Assembly (NCBI GenBank): GCA_021802225.1
Contig: JAKAAS010000168.1
Location: 1-5,437 of the forward strand
Source of the DNA: Bacillota bacterium
Lineage (GTDB): Bacteria > Bacillota_E > Sulfobacillia > Sulfobacillales > Sulfobacillaceae
Direction of reading: 5' to 3'
Length of the DNA: 5,437 nt
The number at the start of each line of letters is the position of its first letter. The first letter of the stretch is position 1. Positions 1 to 5,324 of this stretch are shown in pieces. The translations under genes and the position numbers were made by a program. Below the pieces are notes generated by a model. The model was not told where the DNA came from and did not search any database. It saw only the letters and a program-made list of their open reading frames with translations.

Positions 1-708
1 AGTAACCCACTCAACACTCACGGGAGCAGGTGGAATGTGCGTCAACTTGAGAATATGAATGGTGCTTCTAGGCACTTCTAGTGGTAAAACTTGAGGAATG
101 CGTCGTTTCGCGACGATAACATTTTTTAAGCTAGGGAAACGCAGGACCGTATTGGGATGCAAGGTTGCCGTGATCAGAACGGGACGTTCGGCTTTCAGGG
201 TTACTTCATTGTTCTGTGCTAGTTGGCGCACTACAACCGCGTTGTTTATCGATTTCATTTCAACTACCCTCGAAAGATATGGAATTTGCAGCTTTTCCGC
301 AATGATGCTGCCGACTATTCCTTGATCCCAATCACCCGACTGTTCTCCCAGAATGATAATGGCCGGTGGTTCTTCTAAAGCTTCAATGGCCATAGTCAAC
401 ATTTGGCCAGTCAGCATACTGTCGGGCCCCAAATCTGGAGCATCAATCCGAAACACCTGCTCGATTCCATAACCCATTGCGAATCGTAAGGCTTCGTCAC
501 TCGAAGACGGGCCCATAGTCATACAAATAATTTCAGCCGATAAATCTTGGTCTCGTAACTTCAAGGCCAACTCAAGTGCTGCTTTATCAAAAGGACCTAC
601 GACACGGCCTACGTTATCTGCCACTCGTGCTTGGCCGTCACAACTTTCAAAGAATGAAGTGGGTAATTCGGGATTGGGTATCCACTTAAGTGTGACAAGT
701 ATCTTCAT
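1..708 (-). CDS. etfB: Electron transfer flavoprotein beta subunit (partial, C-terminus off the left edge)
   Basis: ETF beta pairs with ETF alpha to carry electrons from flavin dehydrogenases to an ETF:quinone oxidoreductase or another acceptor in the cytoplasm. The frame is open from ATG at 708 to the window edge, giving 236 residues against a usual 250-265, so only the tail is missing. Family hallmarks, in order: N-terminal MKILVTLKWIP (1-11); GPFDKAALELAL (38-49), matching the NPFDxxALE region; MGPSSSDEALRFAMGYG (65-81); the nucleotide-binding loop LGEQSGDWDQGIVG (120-133); and RFPSLKNVIVAKRRIP (190-205), matching the RxPSLxGIMxAKKxxI region. The stretch around RQLAQNNEVTLKAERPVLIT (161-180) sits where the ETF-beta signature lies but lacks its acidic DGG core. 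The start is fixed by GAGGAG 9 nt upstream. It is the last visible gene of the operon, 80 bp after the transporter. Its presence implies that an operon enzyme, most likely the FAD dehydrogenase, uses ETF as acceptor. etfA should follow outside the window. Confidence 0.9.
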   Translation of the reverse strand, partial: MKILVTLKWIPNPELPTSFFESCDGQARVADNVGRVVGPFDKAALELALKLRDQDLSAEIICMTMGPSSSDEALRFAMGYGIEQVFRIDAPDLGPDSMLTGQMLTMAIEALEEPPAIIILGEQSGDWDQGIVGSIIAEKLQIPYLSRVVEMKSINNAVVVRQLAQNNEVTLKAERPVLITATLHPNTVLRFPSLKNVIVAKRRIPQVLPLEVPRSTIHILKLTHIPPAPVSVEWVT

Positions 709-717
709 TAATTAGCG

Positions 718-723
718 CTCCTC
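718..723 (-). promoter_or_regulatory. Ribosome binding site of etfB
   Basis: GAGGAG on the minus strand lies 9 nt before the ATG at 708. No in-frame upstream start has a comparable site, so this fixes the etfB start. Confidence 0.8.
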
Positions 724-741
724 AGTTAGGTATCCACCTCA

Positions 742-768
742 ATTAGTTCTTGAGAGAAAAACTGTCAA
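742..768 (-). promoter_or_regulatory. Possible weak internal promoter before etfB
   Basis: A perfect TTGACA (-35) lies at 763-768 on the minus strand. The best -10 is ACTAAT at 742-747, four of six matches, after a short 15-bp spacer. Both fall in the 80-bp gap between the transporter stop and etfB. If real, it would give the ETF genes extra expression independent of the operon promoter. The poor -10 and short spacer make this tentative. Confidence 0.25.
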
Positions 769-788
769 ACACCATCTCCCTTGCAACC

Positions 789-2039
789 TCACGCACTGGC
801 ATCCGTTCCGGACGTTACATCTTCGTCTAAAACCATGTGCCGGGTTTCAGGAAACACCCATGCCCATAGGCCAAGAGCAGCAAATTCCGCAGCACCAATG
901 AGTATGATGGGAGCATAACCATAAACAGGAAAAATAGCTGCGGTAATCAGTGGCGGAATAAAAGCAAGGCCTCGTCCTATCTGTAACGCCCACGAGACTC
1001 CTGTACTTCGAATATCTACTGGAAATAACTCACTAAACAAAGATCCAAATACGGTGGCCCCATTTGAACCGAAAAACAAAACGAAAAACGGAACAAGGAT
1101 CCACGGACTCCTCAGCATTGAATGCCAGACTAAAAAAAGAATAAATCCTCCGATGGCTGCGCTAAAACCGAGGTAAGATAAGGTAATACGCCGTCCCCAA
1201 CGGTCTGCCGTGATGGCCCCGACAATCGATCCTACCAAGCCGGCAAATCCGGTAAAGAATAGCCACCACGCGGAGGCCCCCATCGAAAAGTGCTGCGATA
1301 CGAGATAAGTCGGTAAGAATTCAGTAATACCGTAATAGGCAAAAAACTGAAGAATAGCCGCTACTAAACACAACAGAAATGGTTTCCAAAACTTACGAGT
1401 CGCGAGGATATGAAACTGTTGTTGACCCTGGTTAATTCGATTCTTCCACACGTCCGATTCCGGCGTTTTCAGACGAATATAGGCGGCAATAAATGCGGGA
1501 ATGGCCGACAATGCAAAGGTCAATCGCCAGCCAATAGCAGGGGCAACATACCCACCAATCAAGGCACCTAGCATAATTCCAATAAAAATGCCACCGTAGA
1601 GCAACCCGCTCCAAAACCCTCGCTGAGCAGGTGGCACCACCTCGCTCACAAGGGCCTGACCAACGCCGTATTCGCCACCAATGCCAAATCCCGCCACTGC
1701 TGTCCAAATTAACAACCAGCTATAGTCAAATGCCACTGCACGTGCCAGTGTACCTACCCCATAAATGACAACAGTATAAATCAACATACGGCGTCTACCG
1801 AGTTTATCCCCCAACACACCGAAGACAATGCCCCCAAGTGCCAAAAATCCTAATTGTACAGAAAATGCCACTGCTTCCTGGGCTGCCGAAAGGTGAAATG
1901 TTTTCCCAACGAGAATAATGAGAAAGGATAGAAGAAATACCTCATAGTAGTCGAAAATCCAACCAATTAGAGCCCCGAAGAATGCGGCGTATTGAGCAGA
2001 GCCCATCTGTGGCGATTGGTACAAATATTGTTTCCCCAT
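789..2039 (-). CDS. Major facilitator superfamily organic-acid/metabolite:H+ symporter, 416 aa
   Basis: An inner-membrane secondary transporter, probably a proton-coupled importer of the operon's substrate. The sequence shows about twelve hydrophobic segments in two halves split by a hydrophilic loop (about 190-220). TM1 carries acidic residues (GWIFDYYE, 26-33). Motif A, GDKLGRRR (77-84), lies between TM2 and TM3 and recurs in the second half as ADRWGRR (278-284). GGEYGVGQALVSE (121-133) followed by PPAQRG (136-141) matches the TM4-5 region of NanT, ShiA and aromatic-acid:H+ symporter-like permeases. ELFPVDIRSTGVSW (337-350) and a terminal PETR (397-400) are typical of the metabolite:H+ symporter/sugar porter branch. 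The length is normal for the family. A strong GGGAGGT (2047-2053) lies 7 nt before the ATG, so the start is secure. It follows the FAD dehydrogenase by 23 bp, recalling the tcuA-tcuC pairing. The family is clear; the substrate is not determinable here. A carboxylate, sugar acid or aromatic acid are all possible. Confidence 0.88.
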   Translation of the reverse strand: MGKQYLYQSPQMGSAQYAAFFGALIGWIFDYYEVFLLSFLIILVGKTFHLSAAQEAVAFSVQLGFLALGGIVFGVLGDKLGRRRMLIYTVVIYGVGTLARAVAFDYSWLLIWTAVAGFGIGGEYGVGQALVSEVVPPAQRGFWSGLLYGGIFIGIMLGALIGGYVAPAIGWRLTFALSAIPAFIAAYIRLKTPESDVWKNRINQGQQQFHILATRKFWKPFLLCLVAAILQFFAYYGITEFLPTYLVSQHFSMGASAWWLFFTGFAGLVGSIVGAITADRWGRRITLSYLGFSAAIGGFILFLVWHSMLRSPWILVPFFVLFFGSNGATVFGSLFSELFPVDIRSTGVSWALQIGRGLAFIPPLITAAIFPVYGYAPIILIGAAEFAALGLWAWVFPETRHMVLDEDVTSGTDASA

Positions 2040-2046
2040 AAGTCGT

Positions 2047-2053
2047 ACCTCCC
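2047..2053 (-). promoter_or_regulatory. Ribosome binding site of the MFS transporter
   Basis: GGGAGGT on the minus strand sits 7 nt before the ATG at 2039, inside the 23-bp gap after the FAD dehydrogenase stop. The tight spacing supports co-transcription and possibly translational coupling. Confidence 0.75.
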
Positions 2054-2062
2054 TTAGTTTTT

Positions 2063-3472
2063 CTAAGATTCGGCCATCACAAACCTGGCTGCATTCTTTC
2101 CTGCAATGCGCCCAAAAACCGCTCCCCGCAGGAAGGATGTAGCACCCGGATATTTGCCGTAGTAGAGTCCAGTGATTTCCCCAGCCGCATAGAGTCCCGA
2201 TACTGGATACTCGTCGCGATCGATTATCTGCGCCTCCGTATTAATAGCCACGCCGCCAAACGTAAATACAATCGAACAAATTAGGGGCCACGCTAAATAT
2301 GGAGGGCGATCAAGCGGGAAGGCCCAGTTCGATTTAGGAATAGTCAACCCAAGAGTATGGAGACCATCCTTTTTATCAGGGACAAAATCCTTTAAAGTGT
2401 TTGCTCGAGTAGCATCATTGAAATTTGCGATTGTTTCCGTGAGACTGTCCACGGGTACTTGAAGTTTTTCGGCGAGTTCTGCAATGGACGACGCCATAAA
2501 GGGTTCCTGGTCTGTTCCTAGAGCCCGATGATAATTTTCAATATCGTATATGCGTTGATCACAAATGCAATAAGCAATTTGCTCAGGTTGCCCAAGAATC
2601 ATCCGACTTACTTGCTCATAGATTTCATCTATAGTGTCTTTTCCTTCATCAATAAAGCGTTGCCCGACCTTATTGACGACCACACCGTAAGGGAACAGCA
2701 TTACCACGGCTTCAGGCATTCGACTGCGAGGATCGATAGGTTCGGCATGAAATGATGAAAAATCACCAGACGACTTTGCTCCTGCAGAAAGTGCCATTTC
2801 TATACCCTCTCCTTTGTTAAAGACCCCTCCCGGAGAAATATTGTGGAGACTATAGGCATGTTGGCCAATATACCGCGACAGCATTTCCGGATTCCCTTCA
2901 AACCCTCCAGAAGCTAATATCACGGCGTGGGCATCTATGATATAGGTCTTTCCATGACGACGCACTTCTACCCCAAGAACCGTGCCTTCACGCAGGATAA
3001 GGCGTTGCGCAACGGTATTGTATTGGATGGAAACACCATACGACTCCAATTTGGCGGCAAGGGTCTCCACTACAGCTTTCCCACCCCCCACTGGCAGCAA
3101 TCGGGGATGTCTGGCCGTAAGAAAAATCGTTGATAGATTTTCAAATGCTATACCTTGGCGTTTTAACCAAGCGAGAGTGTCAGGTGTGTCGTCGGCCAAT
3201 CGTTTAATGATCTCTTGGTCACTATATCCCCCCGAGAACCGCACCATATCATCGATAAACCCGTCGTATACAGAAGATTCATCGGTTACGCGCAAATAAG
3301 CACCAGTCCAACGGGAGCTCCCGCCGCGCATGCCTTTGTCGGCGCGTTCGAGAATGGTGACCTGAACATCCTCTTGTCCCTCTTCAATAAGGGTTTCGAC
3401 AACCGAGAGTGCTGCAGAAAGCCCAGCAATGCCACATCCCATAATCACTAAATGGCGTGTATTTTTTTTCAT
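2063..3472 (-). CDS. FAD-dependent dehydrogenase, fumarate reductase flavoprotein/TcuA-like, 469 aa
   Basis: A soluble flavoprotein likely to introduce a C=C bond into a carboxylate, as TcuA does when oxidising tricarballylate to cis-aconitate. Visible: Rossmann GCGIAG (12-17) with ribose-binding E42; GGSSRWTGA (50-58) at the flavin pyrophosphate site; ASGGFEGN (187-194); FHAEPIDPRS (241-250), which I associate with TcuA-type enzymes; VVNKVGQRFIDEG (265-277); FTFGGVAIN (403-411), where classical fumarate reductases have HTMGGV; and the C-terminal flavin motif GLYAAGEITG (426-435) with GATSFLRGAVFGRIAG (443-458). The position of the SdhA/FrdA FAD-attaching histidine has no His, so FAD should be non-covalent. 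There is no signal peptide, haem motif or membrane segment. An in-frame GTG at 3505 would add 11 residues, but AAAGGAG 7 nt before ATG 3472 decides the start. It lies between the hydrolase and transporter genes. Family is secure, tricarballylate itself is only a guess; a ketosteroid-dehydrogenase-like activity is an alternative. Confidence 0.85.
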   Translation of the reverse strand: MKKNTRHLVIMGCGIAGLSAALSVVETLIEEGQEDVQVTILERADKGMRGGSSRWTGAYLRVTDESSVYDGFIDDMVRFSGGYSDQEIIKRLADDTPDTLAWLKRQGIAFENLSTIFLTARHPRLLPVGGGKAVVETLAAKLESYGVSIQYNTVAQRLILREGTVLGVEVRRHGKTYIIDAHAVILASGGFEGNPEMLSRYIGQHAYSLHNISPGGVFNKGEGIEMALSAGAKSSGDFSSFHAEPIDPRSRMPEAVVMLFPYGVVVNKVGQRFIDEGKDTIDEIYEQVSRMILGQPEQIAYCICDQRIYDIENYHRALGTDQEPFMASSIAELAEKLQVPVDSLTETIANFNDATRANTLKDFVPDKKDGLHTLGLTIPKSNWAFPLDRPPYLAWPLICSIVFTFGGVAINTEAQIIDRDEYPVSGLYAAGEITGLYYGKYPGATSFLRGAVFGRIAGKNAARFVMAES

Positions 3473-3479
3473 GTTTAAG

Positions 3480-3486
3480 CTCCTTT
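3480..3486 (-). promoter_or_regulatory. Ribosome binding site deciding the FAD dehydrogenase start
   Basis: AAAGGAG on the minus strand lies 7 nt before the ATG at 3472. It lies inside the longer reading frame that begins with GTG at 3505, which has no good site of its own, so the shorter protein beginning MKKNTRHL is preferred. Confidence 0.8.
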
Positions 3487-3595
3487 GAGAGATTTGCGAT
3501 CCCACAAAATGTCCGATAATCGTAGCAAGGTTATTTCAGACTAGGCTCTTGCTGGAAGACAGATGCCGAAGGCTGTTTTTAGATTAATGCCGCCT

Positions 3596-4273
3596 CTAAA
3601 ATGCGCGTGATTCACCAGGTGATGGCGTCCACACATCAATTCCAGGGTTTTCATCTTCGACTAGTTGAGCAAATGCATCGGGAGATTGCGTCAAAAGCGG
3701 AAAGGTTCCATAGTGCATCGGAACAGCAATTTTAGGCTCAAGCAACCCCACCGCCTTAGCGGCCATTTTGTTGTCCATAGTAAAATATCCTCCAATAGGT
3801 ACCAGAGCAATATCCACGGGATATAATAAGCCATAATTGTGTAAATCTTGAAATAGCGCAGTATCTCCAAGGTGAGCGATGGTTGTGTTCCCTGTGTGAA
3901 GGATATAACCGACAGCTAATCCCGTTCGAGACGAATGAATTGCTGGAATCATGGTCACCGCCAACCCATCCGCCAAATGAGCTGTTCCACCCACATTCAT
4001 ACGAAGAATTTGGCTCTCATTGATGCCTTCCTCAGCAATAAATCGCGCGCCGGTTTCTGGCTGCATCATAACTTTAGCTCCTAATTTGGCGATACGAGAC
4101 ACATCCTTAACATGATCCCAGTGGTCATGAGTGACTAAAACAAAATCGACGTGTTTTGGAGGTTCTGCATGGGTGACGGGACTATCGGAATACCATGGAT
4201 CGATGATCAGCGTCACGTGGTCTTCCGTAAGAATTTCAAACGTTGCATGTGCTATCCACTTAATTTGTGTCAT
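3596..4273 (-). CDS. Metallo-beta-lactamase-fold hydrolase, UPF0173/UlaG-like, 225 aa
   Basis: A cytoplasmic metal-dependent hydrolase of the MBL superfamily. Its length matches the UPF0173 family (about 225-230). The metal motif THDHWDH (48-54) gives H49, H51, D53 and H54. Further ligands are H113 (PAIHSS, 110-115), D137 (HLGDTA, 134-139) and H187 (PMHYGTFP, 185-192). The VPIGGYFTMD stretch (158-167) is characteristic of the UPF0173/UlaG-type proteins. UlaG itself is an L-ascorbate-6-phosphate lactonase, so a lactone or ester is a reasonable but unproven substrate type. A longer frame starting with TTG at 4336 would overlap the SDR end. I prefer ATG 4273 because GGGAGGG lies just upstream and the MTQIKWIAHATFEI start fits the family. 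The gap to the SDR is 34 bp; the gap to the next gene is 123 bp, the largest inside the operon. All metal ligands are present, so it should be active. Confidence 0.87.
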   Translation of the reverse strand: MTQIKWIAHATFEILTEDHVTLIIDPWYSDSPVTHAEPPKHVDFVLVTHDHWDHVKDVSRIAKLGAKVMMQPETGARFIAEEGINESQILRMNVGGTAHLADGLAVTMIPAIHSSRTGLAVGYILHTGNTTIAHLGDTALFQDLHNYGLLYPVDIALVPIGGYFTMDNKMAAKAVGLLEPKIAVPMHYGTFPLLTQSPDAFAQLVEDENPGIDVWTPSPGESRAF

Positions 4274-4277
4274 GACA

Positions 4278-4284
4278 CCCTCCC
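4278..4284 (-). promoter_or_regulatory. Ribosome binding site deciding the MBL hydrolase start
   Basis: GGGAGGG on the minus strand; its GGAGG core is 5 nt before the ATG at 4273. It favours this start over the in-frame TTG at 4336, which would overlap the SDR gene by 29 bp. Confidence 0.7.
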
Positions 4285-4307
4285 GTGTAAGATGAGTTTG
4301 GAACCAC

Positions 4308-5087
4308 TTACCATGCGGTCCACCCTCCGTCGGCAAATATGACTTGACCGGTGACGTAGTCCGATGCAGAAGATGCGAGAAATACCACTACGCCTCTTAA
4401 GTCAGTTTCGGGATTGCCCAGCCTTTTAACGAAGGTGCGATTGGCCATCCACTCTAGTCGCTCCGGTTGGGTTGCCAAAGGGGCAGTCATTTTAGTGGGA
4501 TAAAACACGCCCGGAGCCAAGCAGTTTACGTTAACCCCCAAAGGGCCCCACTCCAAGGCCAAACCGCGGGTTAGATTAGCCACGCCGGCTTTAGAAGCAT
4601 AATAGGCCGATTCCGCCAGAGGTCCGACAATATTCGTATATAGAGTTGACGTGTTAATAATTTTCCCCTTATGCTGCGGAACCATTTCTTGAGCGACCCT
4701 GCGGTCTATCAGCCACGTGCCAGTAAGATTGATGTCAACGATGCGCCTCCATTCTTCGGGGCTAGTATCGAACGCATCTTTTCGTAACATTACTCCGGCA
4801 TGATGAACAAGGATGTCGATTTTCCCATAGTGTCCCATCGCATGAGATATGGATTTGTCAATCGCCTCGGAATTAGTAATATCAGCAAAGGCTATTTCGG
4901 CTCGACGACCAATGGTATGTATAGCTTTTTGAGCTTCCTTAAGGTCATCAACCCGACTTTCCACATCCATTAAAAACACATCGCATCCGTGTTCAGCCAA
5001 AGCCATTGCAGAATGAAATCCTAACCCTCCGATTGACGCTCCTGTTATAACTGCCACTTGGTCTGTCAGATCAAACTGATTCATCAT
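4308..5087 (-). CDS. Short-chain dehydrogenase/reductase (classical SDR), 259 aa
   Basis: An NAD(P)-dependent alcohol/ketone oxidoreductase, first gene after the operon promoter. It has normal classical SDR length. Seen in order: cofactor loop TGASIGGLG (15-23); acidic D41 after beta-2 (FLMDVES), which usually means NAD rather than NADP; D69 (FADI); HHAG (95-98) where most members have NNAG; N120 (DINLTGTW); catalytic S147 (NTSTLY) and Y162-x3-K166 (AYYASK); APG (191-193); and the terminal GQVIFADGGW stretch. The Asn-Ser-Tyr-Lys catalytic set is intact. Two oddities: the glycine loop is one residue longer than the usual TGxxxGxG spacing, and both asparagines of NNAG are histidines. Two ATGs lie at 5087 and 5084; AAAGAGGTG (5092-5100) serves either. 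The enzyme could oxidise a hydroxyl group of the imported compound. Many SDRs look alike, so the substrate is not assignable. Confidence 0.88.
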   Translation of the reverse strand: MMNQFDLTDQVAVITGASIGGLGFHSAMALAEHGCDVFLMDVESRVDDLKEAQKAIHTIGRRAEIAFADITNSEAIDKSISHAMGHYGKIDILVHHAGVMLRKDAFDTSPEEWRRIVDINLTGTWLIDRRVAQEMVPQHKGKIINTSTLYTNIVGPLAESAYYASKAGVANLTRGLALEWGPLGVNVNCLAPGVFYPTKMTAPLATQPERLEWMANRTFVKRLGNPETDLRGVVVFLASSASDYVTGQVIFADGGWTAW

Positions 5088-5091
5088 TAAG

Positions 5092-5100
5092 CACCTCTTT
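5092..5100 (-). promoter_or_regulatory. Ribosome binding site of the SDR gene
   Basis: AAAGAGGTG on the minus strand ends 4 nt before ATG 5087 and 7 nt before ATG 5084. Spacing does not decide between them; the first is given. Confidence 0.7.
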
Positions 5101-5128
5101 CTAGAATTGATGGATTATTTTGGCATAG

Positions 5129-5156
5129 GCGTGGTCGTCCTAAACCTCCTCCACAC
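5129..5156 (-). promoter_or_regulatory. Possible leader hairpin presenting an AGGAGG in its loop
   Basis: In the minus-strand leader GUGUGG (5151-5156) can pair with CCACGC (5129-5134), six pairs with one G-U. AGGAGG (5145-5150) falls in the 16-nt loop. GUGG can instead pair with the upstream CCAC of the 5159-5168 repeat, so two exclusive folds are possible. No good start codon follows this AGGAGG at normal spacing, so it is not the site of a visible gene. Speculative. Confidence 0.25.
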
Positions 5157-5158
5157 AG

Positions 5159-5190
5159 TTCGTGGCGTAGATTCCTAACTTTCGTGGCGT
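5159..5190 (-). repeat. Pair of 10-bp direct repeats in the operon leader
   Basis: TTCGTGGCGT (plus strand) occurs exactly at 5159-5168 and 5181-5190, a 22-bp period, about two helical turns. A shorter CGTGG is at 5130-5134. The pair lies downstream of the predicted transcription start, some 70-100 bp before the SDR start. This could be a two-site operator or an RNA-level element; nothing in the window encodes a regulator to match. Confidence 0.55.
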
Positions 5191-5203
5191 CGGAATTTCT
5201 ATG

Positions 5204-5233
5204 GTTATTATATGAAACTAGAGTTATTATATG
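5204..5233 (-). repeat. Pair of 11-bp direct repeats containing the -10 box
   Basis: GTTATTATATG (plus strand; CATATAATAAC on the transcribed strand) occurs exactly at 5204-5214 and 5223-5233, a 19-bp period. The upstream copy holds the TATAAT of the predicted promoter. The downstream copy holds a second TATAAT (5207-5212) with no good -35. It may be an operator repeat or a duplicated -10. Confidence 0.55.
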
Positions 5234-5254
5234 GCACGTGAAGGTAATAATCAA
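5226..5254 (-). promoter_or_regulatory. Housekeeping-sigma promoter of the operon
   Basis: On the minus strand TTGATT (5249-5254, four of six) and TATAAT (5226-5231, six of six) are separated by exactly 17 bp. The surroundings are strongly AT-rich. Transcription would begin near 5219, leaving a leader of about 130 nt before the SDR. A CACGTG palindrome (5235-5240) lies in the spacer, and TCAA-N7-TTGA overlaps the -35, so repression at this site is plausible. Confidence 0.7.
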
Positions 5255-5265
5255 CTGCTAATTGA
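5251..5265. promoter_or_regulatory. Candidate operator TCAA-N7-TTGA overlapping the -35
   Basis: A short interrupted palindrome with 4-bp arms (5251-5254 and 5262-5265) overlaps the -35 element. The position suits a dimeric repressor, but the arms are short enough to occur by chance. Confidence 0.25.
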
Positions 5266-5300
5266 CATTTATCTCAATAATATATTCAACTTTCTCACGT

Positions 5301-5317
5301 AAAAACAAAACCTTTTG
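5301..5317 (-). terminator. Weak terminator-like hairpin after the right-edge gene
   Basis: Seven nt after the stop of the right-edge reading frame, the minus strand reads CAAAAGGTTTTG (5306-5317) followed directly by TTTTT (5301-5305). The stem is all A-T apart from one C-G pair and has a small loop, so it is weak. Its place between a stop codon and the operon promoter supports a terminator role. Confidence 0.3.
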
Positions 5318-5324
5318 CCTCGAG

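Noticed and set aside
98..325. Plus-strand open frame of 75 codons opposite etfB
   Set aside because: It lies wholly antisense to a clear ETF-beta coding region, has no family resemblance and no ribosome site. Other plus-strand frames opposite the dehydrogenase and hydrolase genes were dropped for the same reason.
2063..3472. Naming the FAD enzyme as succinate dehydrogenase/fumarate reductase subunit A
   Set aside because: It is shorter, lacks the covalent-FAD histidine and the HTMGG motif, and has no Fe-S or membrane subunit gene beside it; the TcuA-like branch fits better.
3473..3505. Upstream GTG start adding 11 residues to the FAD dehydrogenase
   Set aside because: It has no good ribosome site, whereas AAAGGAG lies 7 nt before the ATG at 3472, right before the Rossmann beta strand.
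3559..3580. Hairpin followed by TTTTT on the plus strand between the MBL and FAD dehydrogenase genes
   Set aside because: The T run is in the plus direction, but all genes run on the minus strand. The stem is broken (3 bp plus 3 bp with a bulge). On the minus strand no U run follows.
4274..4336. TTG start extending the MBL hydrolase into the SDR gene
   Set aside because: It would add 21 residues not typical of the family and overlap the SDR; the ATG at 4273 has its own GGGAGGG.
5262..5267. Perfect TTGACA on the plus strand
   Set aside because: No acceptable -10 lies 16-18 bp downstream, and no plus-strand gene follows.
5279..5307. Second minus-strand promoter with TATATT at 5279-5284
   Set aside because: Its best -35 matches only three positions, and the AT-rich composition makes such -10 matches expected by chance.
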